Source: an uncultured Collinsella sp.
GTDB lineage: Bacteria; Actinomycetota; Coriobacteriia; Coriobacteriales; Coriobacteriaceae
Reading direction: 5' to 3'
DNA: 25,227 nt
Assembly (NCBI GenBank): GCA_900759565.1
Contig: CAAEVV010000015.1
Coordinates: 1-25,227, forward strand
Positions 8,226-14,510 of the stretch are shown piece by piece. The first letter of the stretch is position 1; every line of letters starts with the position of its first letter. The position numbers and the translations under genes are program-made. The notes beneath the pieces were generated by a model. It was not told the DNA's origin. It saw only the letters and a program-made list of their open reading frames with translations, and made no database searches.

Positions 8226-8310
8226 GTGCGGCGAGGGCTTCTTGCGTCCTGTGGAGTGTGCCTAAAAGTAAACCTATGGCGGGCCCTGCGATGTCCGACC
8301 TTTGGCGGAT
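8226..8310. repeat. Partial direct copy of the right half of element A
   Basis: Positions 8226-8310 repeat 7989-8073 without insertions or deletions, with about 78 of 85 bases identical, at a distance of 237 bp. The copy includes the right inner arm, GTCCTG, the right outer arm and about 24 further bases. No matching left outer arm is found before it, so it cannot fold like copy A and looks like a remnant. Confidence 0.8.
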
Positions 8311-8716
8311 CAGCCGCTGGGTGAGGGTGGTGCTTGGGGCGACGTGCAAAAAACGGAGTTTTCAGCAGCCAAAGATTGATGCATAAGGCCATAGCCGGCT
8401 TTCGCTGCCTTTGTTGATGCTTTTGCACGATGATTGGGCTTTAGCGACGTTCATATATGGCTGGTTTCTCGCCGCATGCTATCCAGATGGGACGAGTCAT
8501 GAGGACTATCTACCTTTTGAAAGACTTTTGACACCAAAATCTTATCCCGCGATGCTGAATACTCGCAAAAATGCACGCTCCGGAGGTTACTACCCTGTTA
8601 CGGTTTGAAATCCATGCACCATTTTATGCTAAAAATTAACGCATTTATGCAAAATGGCTTACGTGCGTACGTCTCGGGGCAGATGTTTGCCTCGACGCTG
8701 CGTAAGTCATCCTGTC
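8311..8716. other. Gene-free stretch upstream of larA
   Basis: Short open frames occur (for example 8411-8608) but have no ribosome site and no recognisable composition, so I do not call a gene. The stretch is more A+T-rich than its surroundings. TTTATGC occurs at 8623-8629 and again at 8644-8650, exactly 21 bp apart (two helical turns), with CCATTTT (8619-8625) and AAAATGG (8651-8657) flanking as an imperfect inverted repeat. These could be activator sites for larA; no regulator can be named. Confidence 0.35.
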
Positions 8717-8722
8717 TATAGT
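8717..8722 (+). promoter_or_regulatory. Possible -10 element of the larA-larD promoter
   Basis: TATAGT is preceded by CCTGTC, closely resembling the CTGTCC-TATAGT on the opposite strand ahead of larB (13581-13592). A convincing -35 is not visible at standard spacing. Shared upstream letters suggest, but do not prove, co-regulation of the two lar operons. Confidence 0.35.
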
Positions 8723-8734
8723 GTCTTTGACTTG

Positions 8735-8768
8735 CGGCCGCGGTCCCGCTTGGGATCGCGGCCGTTTT
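8735..8768 (+). terminator. Terminator-like hairpin in the larA leader
   Basis: A 13-base stem (8735-8747 with 8752-8764, one G-T pair) with a GCTT loop is followed by TTTTGTTG. It lies downstream of the proposed -10 and about 120 bases before larA. If transcription starts near 8729, this structure would sit at the very 5' end of the leader and could attenuate it; otherwise it ends transcripts arriving from the left. Confidence 0.55.
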
Positions 8769-8890
8769 GTTGTGGGTCAAATATGAACGTTGTGTTAATG
8801 AGTCGGTGGGCGGTGGTGTTTTTCGGTGAGCGGCGTATCCTTCCAACGGTTTATCTAGTGTGTCAGTTGAAAGGAAGAGGGCGCTCGTCA

Positions 8891-10168
8891 TTGTTTGAAT
8901 GTGAACTGCCGTTTGACCACAAGACGTTGCATCTGGAGCTCGAGGATAAGAACTTCGCGGGTGTGATGGAAGGTCATCAAAACGAGTTTAAGACCACGAA
9001 ATCGCAGGAAGAGCTGGTGGAGGAGTCGCTTGCCAACCCTTATGGCTCGCCTTCGCTCGAGGAGCTCTGTGCTGGCAAGAAGGATATTGTCATCATTAGC
9101 TCCGACCATACGCGTCCCGTTCCCTCGCGTGTGACGATGCCTATTCTGCTGCATCACATCCACTCCGCTGCGCCTGAGGCGCGCGTTCGCATTCTGGTTG
9201 CTACGGGTATGCATCGTCCGTCGACGCACGAGGAGCTCGTCAACAAGTATGGCGAGGAGATCGTTGCCAACGAGGAAATCGTTATGCACGTCGCAACTGA
9301 CGATAGCATGATGAAAAAGATTGGCACCCTGCCTTCTGGTGGCGAGTGCATTATCAACAAGATTGCTGCCGATTGCGATCTGCTGCTTGCCGAGGGCTTT
9401 ATTGAGCCGCACTTCTTTGCCGGTTTCTCTGGTAGCCGCAAGTCCGTGCTGCCCGGCGTCGCCAGCTACAAGACCATCATGTACAACCACAACGGTCAGT
9501 TTGTGAATGATTCCCACTCGCGTGCCGGCAACCTGTGCCACAACCATGTGAGCGAGGACATGTTCGCCGCCGCCGAGATGGCTCACCTTGCCTTTGTGCT
9601 CAACGTGGTGCTCAACGGCAAGCACGAGGTCATCGGCTCCTTTGCCGGCGACATTCACAAGGCGCACGAGGCCGGCTGCGAGTTCGTGAAGAGCCTTGCC
9701 GGCGTTGAGCCCGTCGAGTGCGAGATTGCCATCACCACCAACGGCGGCTACCCGCTCGACCAGAACATCTACCAGGCCGTGAAGGGCATGTGCTCTGCCG
9801 AGGCTACGCTTCCCGAGGGCGGTGTGATCATCGACGTCGCCGGCTGTGCCGACGGTCACGGTGGCGAGGGCTTCTATCACAACATCGCCGACAATGATCC
9901 GGCAGAGTTTGAGCGCGCCTGCATCGACCGTCCTAAGGACGAGACCCTGCCCGACCAGTGGACGAGCCAGATCTTTGCCCGCATCCTGGCGCATCACCCT
10001 GTGATCATGGTTACCGATCTGTGCGATCACCAGATGATTAAGGATATGCACATGACGCCGGTCAACACTATCGCGGAGGCGCTCAAGCTCGCCTTTGAGA
10101 TGAAGGGTGCCGATGCCAAGGTGGCCGTCATTCCCGATGGCCTGGGCGTTGTCGTCGCGCAGCACTAG
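8891..10168 (+). CDS. larA: Lactate racemase (nickel-pincer enzyme)
   Basis: LarA interconverts D- and L-lactate with a nickel-pincer nucleotide covalently bound to a lysine. The predicted protein has 425 residues and begins LFECELPFDHKTL (initiator read as Met). With a TTG start at 8891, His108 (HRP), His174 (EPHFFAG), Lys184 (GSRKSVLPG) and His200 (NHNG) fall on the same numbers as the catalytic and cofactor residues of the Lactobacillus plantarum enzyme as I remember them, which supports this unusual start. GGAAGAGG at 8873-8880 provides a ribosome site. A longer in-frame extension to 8654 is rejected because it is Arg/Cys-rich and crosses the leader hairpin. The larD-like channel follows 49 bases later, probably in one transcript. 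LarA requires LarB, LarC and LarE for its cofactor. Confidence 0.93.
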   Translation: MFECELPFDHKTLHLELEDKNFAGVMEGHQNEFKTTKSQEELVEESLANPYGSPSLEELCAGKKDIVIISSDHTRPVPSRVTMPILLHHIHSAAPEARVRILVATGMHRPSTHEELVNKYGEEIVANEEIVMHVATDDSMMKKIGTLPSGGECIINKIAADCDLLLAEGFIEPHFFAGFSGSRKSVLPGVASYKTIMYNHNGQFVNDSHSRAGNLCHNHVSEDMFAAAEMAHLAFVLNVVLNGKHEVIGSFAGDIHKAHEAGCEFVKSLAGVEPVECEIAITTNGGYPLDQNIYQAVKGMCSAEATLPEGGVIIDVAGCADGHGGEGFYHNIADNDPAEFERACIDRPKDETLPDQWTSQIFARILAHHPVIMVTDLCDHQMIKDMHMTPVNTIAEALKLAFEMKGADAKVAVIPDGLGVVVAQH

Positions 10169-10217
10169 CGTGCGGCCTAAACGAATCGTTTATAACCGAC
10201 AAGAAAGATAAGGTTTT

Positions 10218-10949
10218 ATGCTTACCAAACTCCTCTGCGAATTCGGCGCAACGGCCCTCATGATCATCTTTGGCGTGGGCGTGCACTGCGATACCGTGCT
10301 CAAGGGCACCAAGTATCAGGGCTCTGGTCATATGTTTGCCATCACCACTTGGTCTTTTGGCATCTCGGTCGCCTTGTTTATCTTTGGCGGCGCCGTGTGC
10401 ATGAACCCCGCCATGGTGCTTGCCCAGTGCATCGTCGGCCTGGTGCCGTGGAGCAGCTGCATCCCCTTCATGGTTGCCGATATGCTCGGCGGCTTTGCGG
10501 GTGCCGTGATCGCGTGGTTGATGTATGCCGATGAGTTCAAGGCTTCCGATGGTGTCATCGATCCCATTGCCCAGCGCAACATCTTCTCGACCAACCCCAC
10601 CACCGAGGGCACCAACTATGCCCGTAACTTCTTCTGCGAGGCTATCTGCACCTTCGTGTTCATCAGCGCCATCCTTGCTGCCGCTAACCGCGCCGGCGAG
10701 AACGTTCTGATGCTCGCCATCTGCGTCGGTCTGATCGTCTGGGCTGTTGGCATGGGCATGGGCGGCATCACCGGCTTCGCCATGAACCAGGCTCGTGACC
10801 TTGGTCCTCGCATGGCCTATCAGGTGCTGCCGATCAAGAACAAGGCTGACAACAACTGGAAGTACGGCCTGCTCGTTCCTGGCATCGCACCGTTTATCGG
10901 TGCTGCTCTGGCCGCACTGTTTGTGCACGGTTTCTTGGGCATGTTCTAG
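10218..10949 (+). CDS. larD: MIP-family channel, lactic acid channel LarD-like
   Basis: This is a six-helix membrane channel of the aquaglyceroporin family. In lactobacilli the lar operon contains LarD, a MIP protein that passes lactic acid; position directly after larA supports the same role here. The protein has 243 residues. The first pore motif, CMNPAM, is canonical (Asn63-Pro64-Ala65). The second is MNQARDLGPR, with Gln191 replacing the usual proline of Asn-Pro-Ala. The rest (helix after MNPAMVLAQCIVG, and GMGGITGFAMNQ) follows the usual two-half layout. ATG 10218 is the natural start, with a modest purine-rich site (AAGAAAGATAAGG) before it. The substrate remains an inference from context. 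Confidence 0.8.
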   Translation: MLTKLLCEFGATALMIIFGVGVHCDTVLKGTKYQGSGHMFAITTWSFGISVALFIFGGAVCMNPAMVLAQCIVGLVPWSSCIPFMVADMLGGFAGAVIAWLMYADEFKASDGVIDPIAQRNIFSTNPTTEGTNYARNFFCEAICTFVFISAILAAANRAGENVLMLAICVGLIVWAVGMGMGGITGFAMNQARDLGPRMAYQVLPIKNKADNNWKYGLLVPGIAPFIGAALAALFVHGFLGMF

Positions 10950-10970
10950 TCTGAGGCTACATAGTTGTCC

Positions 10971-11095
10971 GCTGGCCGCATGGGGTAACTTCCCAGCGCG
11001 TCCTCGGACATGAAAGAGCCCCCACTGCGCACTTCGTGCGGCGGGGGCTCTTTCGTCCTGCGGAATGCGCTGGGAAGTTACCCCATGCGGCCAGC
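10971..11095. repeat. Nested inverted-repeat element, copy B
   Basis: The outer arms (10971-10999 and 11067-11095) are 29 bases and perfectly complementary. The interior repeats the plan of copy A: GTCCTCGGACATG at 11000-11012, inner arms AAAGAGCCCCC (11013-11023) and its complement (11043-11053), the cap CGCAC-TTC-GTGCG (11028-11040), then CGTCCTGCGGA. It sits between two converging operons (larA-larD and larB-larC-tetR), where it could act as a two-way terminator although T-runs are short (CTCTTTC). No gene is visible between it and 11252. Confidence 0.85.
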
Positions 11096-11251
11096 TGCGG
11101 GATCTTAGTCGCGTTGGAACAAGCAACCCAACATATATATCTGAATTTGAATGGGAAGGGCTTGTTGCTGTTGGGGGCGTTGAAGCGTGAGTGACACTTT
11201 GGGATACGTGGCGGCCTGGGTTGGGGTGATGCTTTGGGATGAGCTTCTTAC

Positions 11252-11791
11252 TTAGGTGAAGAGGGGCTTGATGGCTGATAGGTAGTCTTTGGCTACTTCC
11301 TCTTTTGGGGCTTGGAAGTTGTGCCAGGCCCACCATTGGACCATTCCTACGAAGCTTGAGGCTATGTGGTGTAGTAGGAAGCTTCGGTCCATGGTGGCGG
11401 CGGGGCCGTTTGGGTCGGTGGGGACGGTTTCGGCTGCTCGTGACATGATGGTCTTGCGTAGGCAGTCGGCGAAGACGCGTGAGCCGGCGCCGGCTACGAG
11501 GGCTCGGACGCCCTGGCGGCGCTCCCAGAGATTGTTGAGAATATGCTCGACCTGCACGAGTGGGTCGTCGAGCGGTGTGCCATCGTCGTCGAGGGCGTGG
11601 GTGCAGATGTCGCTCACGAGCTCGGACAGTAGGTCGTCTTTGCTCTTAAAGAGGCCGTAGAATGTCGCACGGCCTACGTGAGCGCGCGCGATGATGTCGC
11701 CGACGGTGATCTTGCCGTAGTCCTCCTCGCGAAGGAGCTCGGAGAATGCTGCGACGATGGCGGCGCGGCTTTTGGTTTTGCGGGCATCCAT
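11252..11791 (-). CDS. TetR-family transcriptional regulator in the lar operon
   Basis: The 179-residue protein starts MDARKTKSRAAIVAAFSELL and has a classic TetR N-terminal DNA-binding domain: the helix-turn-helix lies at about residues 28-54, around ITVGDIIARAHVGRATFYGL. The rest is a helical ligand/dimer domain with a Trp-rich stretch (MVQWWAWHNF). The start ATG is only two bases after the larC stop codon and has no good ribosome site of its own, so it is probably translated by coupling to larC; an upstream in-frame ATG at 11821 would lie inside larC. Location suggests that it represses its own larB-larC operon and perhaps larA. The Lactobacillus lar genes use a Crp/Fnr-type regulator instead, so this would be a different control. 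The ligand is unknown. Confidence 0.85.
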   Translation of the reverse strand: MDARKTKSRAAIVAAFSELLREEDYGKITVGDIIARAHVGRATFYGLFKSKDDLLSELVSDICTHALDDDGTPLDDPLVQVEHILNNLWERRQGVRALVAGAGSRVFADCLRKTIMSRAAETVPTDPNGPAATMDRSFLLHHIASSFVGMVQWWAWHNFQAPKEEVAKDYLSAIKPLFT

Positions 11792-11793
11792 GG

Positions 11794-12711
11794 TTATGCA
11801 TCCACGTGAACGAGCAGGCAACGGAGCGTGCCGGAGCAGCCCTCGTAGGGGCGCTTACCGGCGCCGTAGCCGACGGCCTCGATGCGGTAGCGGGCCGGCA
11901 GGTGCTCGGACGTGCGCAGTGCGGCGACGATAGCGGCGCCCGTGGGCGTCACGAGCTCGCCGGCGACCGGTGCGGGCGTGAGGGCGATATTGCCTGCTTG
12001 GCATAGGTTGACGACGGCGGGCACCGGGATGGGCATAAGGCCGTGGGCACAGTGGATGGTGCCGTGACCCTCGGAGAGCGACTCGACGACAATATCCTCG
12101 ACGCCCAGGTCATCGAGGCAGATGGCGACCGAGCAGACGTCGACGATGGAATCGATGGCGCCTACCTCGTGGAACATGACGGTCTCGGGCGTTTTGCCGT
12201 GAGCCTTGGCCTCGGCAGCGGCGAGTGCGGTAAAGATGGCGAGCGCGCGTCGCTTGGCGCTATCGCTTAGCTGCGAATTCTCGATAATTTCGGTGACATC
12301 GGCTAGCGAGCGGTGATGATGGTGGTGGGTGTGGCGATGATCCTCGTGCTCATGGGCGTGGCCCTCATGGTCATGCTCGTGGCAGTGCTCGTGTTCGTGC
12401 CCGCCATGATCATGATCATGATGCTCATGCTCATATGTGTGCTCGGTGCCTGCTTCGTTGCCGTAGAGCCAGGCCATGTCGTGGTCGTGGTTCTCGAGCT
12501 CCTCTGCCAGCTGAACGTCAAAGTCGCAGGCGTCGATGCCATGCTTGTTTACGCGTGTAACGGCAATCTCAAAGCCGTCGACCGGCAGCGTAGCGAGCTG
12601 TTCGCGCAGGTGCTCCTCGCTGGCGCCCAGGTCGAGCAGGGCCGCGACGGTCATATCGCCGCTGATGCCCGAGGTACCGTCGATGATAAGCGTGTGCTGA
12701 TGGTTGGACAT
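11794..12711 (-). CDS. larC: LarC first domain (LarC1), nickel insertase component, without LarC2
   Basis: LarC inserts nickel into the pincer nucleotide used by LarA. This 305-residue protein begins IIDGTSGISGDMTVAALLDL, typical of LarC (DUF111), and continues through FHEVGAIDSIVDV, IPVPAVVNL and ELVTPTGAAIVAAL. Residues 91-133 contain 22 histidines in EHEHHDHDHGGHEHEH-like runs, a probable nickel-binding or storage segment. The protein ends after GYGAGKRPYEGCSGTLRCLL, about where LarC1 joins LarC2 in known proteins. The second domain (about 140 residues, CTP binding) is absent: the next gene starts two bases later and no frame-shifted LarC2 is visible. The start ATG is served by AAGGAG overlapping the larB TAA stop, a tight translational link. 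Confidence 0.85.
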   Translation of the reverse strand: MSNHQHTLIIDGTSGISGDMTVAALLDLGASEEHLREQLATLPVDGFEIAVTRVNKHGIDACDFDVQLAEELENHDHDMAWLYGNEAGTEHTYEHEHHDHDHGGHEHEHCHEHDHEGHAHEHEDHRHTHHHHHRSLADVTEIIENSQLSDSAKRRALAIFTALAAAEAKAHGKTPETVMFHEVGAIDSIVDVCSVAICLDDLGVEDIVVESLSEGHGTIHCAHGLMPIPVPAVVNLCQAGNIALTPAPVAGELVTPTGAAIVAALRTSEHLPARYRIEAVGYGAGKRPYEGCSGTLRCLLVHVDA

Positions 12712-12721
12712 GGAATGCTCC

Positions 12722-13504
12722 TTAACGGGCGCGGGGTGTGCCGGCGCTCAGATGATTGATAAGACTTGCCTGGTAGGCGGCGCCGAAGCCATTGTCGATG
12801 TTGACGACCGAAACGCCGCTGGCGCAGGAGTTGAGCATGGCGAGCAGCGCGGCTACGCCACCAAAGCTCGCGCCGTACCCCACGCTGGTGGGGACGGCGA
12901 TGACCGGACAGCTCACCAGACCGCCGACAACGCTCGCCAGAGCGCCCTCCATGCCGGCGATGGCGATGACCACCTGTGCCTGGGCAAGTTCCTCGGCATG
13001 CGCGAGCAGGCGGTGCAGGCCGGCGACACCTACGTCGTAGAGGCGGTCGACCTCGTTGCCATAGAACTCGGCTGTCAATGCGGCTTCCTCGGCGACGGGC
13101 AGGTCGCTCGTGCCGGCGCAGGCGACGACGATGCGTCCGTTGCCGGTGGGGGAGGGCTTGCCACACACCAGGGCGAGCTTGGCGTCCGGGACATATCCCA
13201 GGTCGATGTCGTTGCCGAGAAGCTCAGCGGTGCGCGCGGCTTTTTCGGCATCCAAGCGTGTGACCAGGATGCGCTCCTGGCCGGCATCGAGTAATGCTTT
13301 GATAATGGCGGCAATTTGCTCGGCGGTTTTACCGGCGCCGTAGACAACCTCGCCGGCTCCCTGGCGCACCCCGCGCGAAAGATCGAGCTGCGCAAAACCC
13401 AGATCGGCGGTTGGCGCCGTCTGGAGGCGCGTGAGGGCGACTGCCGGGGTGACTACTCCGTCGGCAACATCGCTCAGCAATTGCTCAAGATCTCGCTTAT
13501 CCAT
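12722..13504 (-). CDS. larB: LarB, pyridinium-3,5-biscarboxylate mononucleotide synthase
   Basis: LarB carboxylates and hydrolyses nicotinic acid adenine dinucleotide in the first step of nickel-pincer cofactor synthesis. The 260-residue protein has a helical N-terminal part (MDKRDLEQLLSDVADG) and a C-terminal PurE-like (AIR carboxylase) domain with GMEGALASVVGGLV, CPVIAVPTSVGYGASFGG and LNSCASG; the Cys at residue 227 matches the cysteine known to bond the substrate in this family. ATG 13504 is preceded by GAAGGGA at good spacing; the in-frame extension to 13537 is rejected. It is the first gene of larB-larC-tetR, transcribed leftward from the palindromic promoter region at 13549-13586. Confidence 0.92.
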   Translation of the reverse strand: MDKRDLEQLLSDVADGVVTPAVALTRLQTAPTADLGFAQLDLSRGVRQGAGEVVYGAGKTAEQIAAIIKALLDAGQERILVTRLDAEKAARTAELLGNDIDLGYVPDAKLALVCGKPSPTGNGRIVVACAGTSDLPVAEEAALTAEFYGNEVDRLYDVGVAGLHRLLAHAEELAQAQVVIAIAGMEGALASVVGGLVSCPVIAVPTSVGYGASFGGVAALLAMLNSCASGVSVVNIDNGFGAAYQASLINHLSAGTPRAR

Positions 13505-13548
13505 ATATGTTCCCTTCGACGGCGCAAAGTCTAGCACTCAAAGGGTAT

Positions 13549-13586
13549 GTTTCCGAACACTAAGACAAAATTGTTCGGAAACTATA
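13549..13586 (-). promoter_or_regulatory. larB promoter with a 34-bp palindromic operator candidate
   Basis: GTTTCCGAACA (13549-13559) and TGTTCGGAAAC (13572-13582) are perfect 11-base inverted repeats separated by 12 bases. On the minus strand TATAGT at 13586-13581 abuts the palindrome, so the operator would cover the start site of a promoter firing toward larB. The only regulator encoded in this operon is the TetR protein, making it the obvious candidate to bind here. The palindrome is not seen elsewhere in the window. It also lies downstream of serB and may fold in a read-through serB transcript. Confidence 0.6.
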
Positions 13587-13618
13587 GGACAGACTGATTC
13601 TATTGTTAGAAGGATCGA

Positions 13619-14254
13619 CTAGTCGCGCAGGATGATATCCATGGCGAGTATCAGGTTGCGCTCGTCGATGGCAAACGGGGCGGCTTCGCGCGTCTTGGGC
13701 TTGGCGCAAAACGCGATGCCCGTGCCCGCGGCCTGAATCATGGGGATGTCGTTGGCGCCGTCGCCGATCGCGACGGTGTGGGCCATGTCGACACCGCACT
13801 CAACTGCCCAATCTAGCAGCTGAATGAGCTTGGATTCCTTGGTCACAATGTCTGCCGCCAGCTTACCCGTGAGCTTGCCGTCCACGACTTCCAGACGGTT
13901 GGCCAGGCAAAAATCGATGCCCGCGGCGGCCACGATCTTGTCGGCGACCTCGTGGAAGCCGCCGCTCACCACGCCGACCTTCCAGCCCTTGCTGTGCGCC
14001 GAGCGCACAAGCTCCAGCGCGCCGGGAGTAAACGTCACGCGCTCAAAGGTGCGCTCGAACACGCTCTCATCCAAGCCGGCAAGCAGCCCCACGCGCTCCT
14101 CGAGCGCCTGCTTAAAGTCAAGCTCGCCGCGCATGGCGCGTTCGGTGATCTGTGCAACTTGCTCTCCCACGCCGGCTTCCTCGCCCAACAGGTCGATGAC
14201 TTCCTGGTTGATGAGCGTGGAGTCGATATCCATAACGATGAGGCGTGCAGTCAT
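13619..14254 (-). CDS. serB: Phosphoserine phosphatase
   Basis: SerB removes phosphate from phosphoserine in the last step of serine synthesis and belongs to the HAD superfamily. The 211-residue protein has the nucleophile motif at its start (VMDIDSTLI, Asp9 and Asp11), the VVSGGFHEV motif II, a lysine near TKESKLIQLL and the metal-binding GDGANDIPMI. It has no N-terminal ACT domain, so it is the short form. ATG 14254 is preceded by GAAAGG on the minus strand and puts the nucleophile close to the N-terminus as usual; a longer frame to 14299 is less likely. No clear terminator separates it from larB, but larB appears to have its own promoter, so a functional link is not implied. Confidence 0.9.
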   Translation of the reverse strand: MTARLIVMDIDSTLINQEVIDLLGEEAGVGEQVAQITERAMRGELDFKQALEERVGLLAGLDESVFERTFERVTFTPGALELVRSAHSKGWKVGVVSGGFHEVADKIVAAAGIDFCLANRLEVVDGKLTGKLAADIVTKESKLIQLLDWAVECGVDMAHTVAIGDGANDIPMIQAAGTGIAFCAKPKTREAAPFAIDERNLILAMDIILRD

Positions 14255-14510
14255 GGCGGGCCTTTCCGAGTGCAGTTGTATTGGGGCACATTGTCGCACG
14301 CGGCGCGCCTGGGCGACGGCCAGGCCGCGTCAATTGTTTCGTCTCCGTCAAGTCTTTGGGCAAGAGTTACTTTTTCGCGGTACATCGACACAGGTGCGAT
14401 AAGATAGAACGCCATGTCCGGCTGCGCGGTTTACGCAGGCTGGGCAAATCTGTACGACGCCGCCCGGAACGACACGGGGCGGCACAGATCCATAAAGGAG
14501 GATCACTGGT

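Noticed and set aside
8021..8386. A 121-codon rightward frame between ppc and larA
   Set aside because: It starts in the right arm of the nested repeat and includes its partial copy; the repeated MPKSKLMAGP-like residues come from the repeat, not from a protein.
8411..8608. A 65-codon rightward frame upstream of larA
   Set aside because: No ribosome site, no recognisable motif, and codon use unlike the neighbours.
12313..12759. Rightward open frame with a very hydrophobic, Met/Val-rich product that looks like a membrane protein
   Set aside because: It is the reverse complement of the His-rich part of larC: CAT/CAC histidine codons read as ATG/GTG on the other strand. It has no ribosome site.
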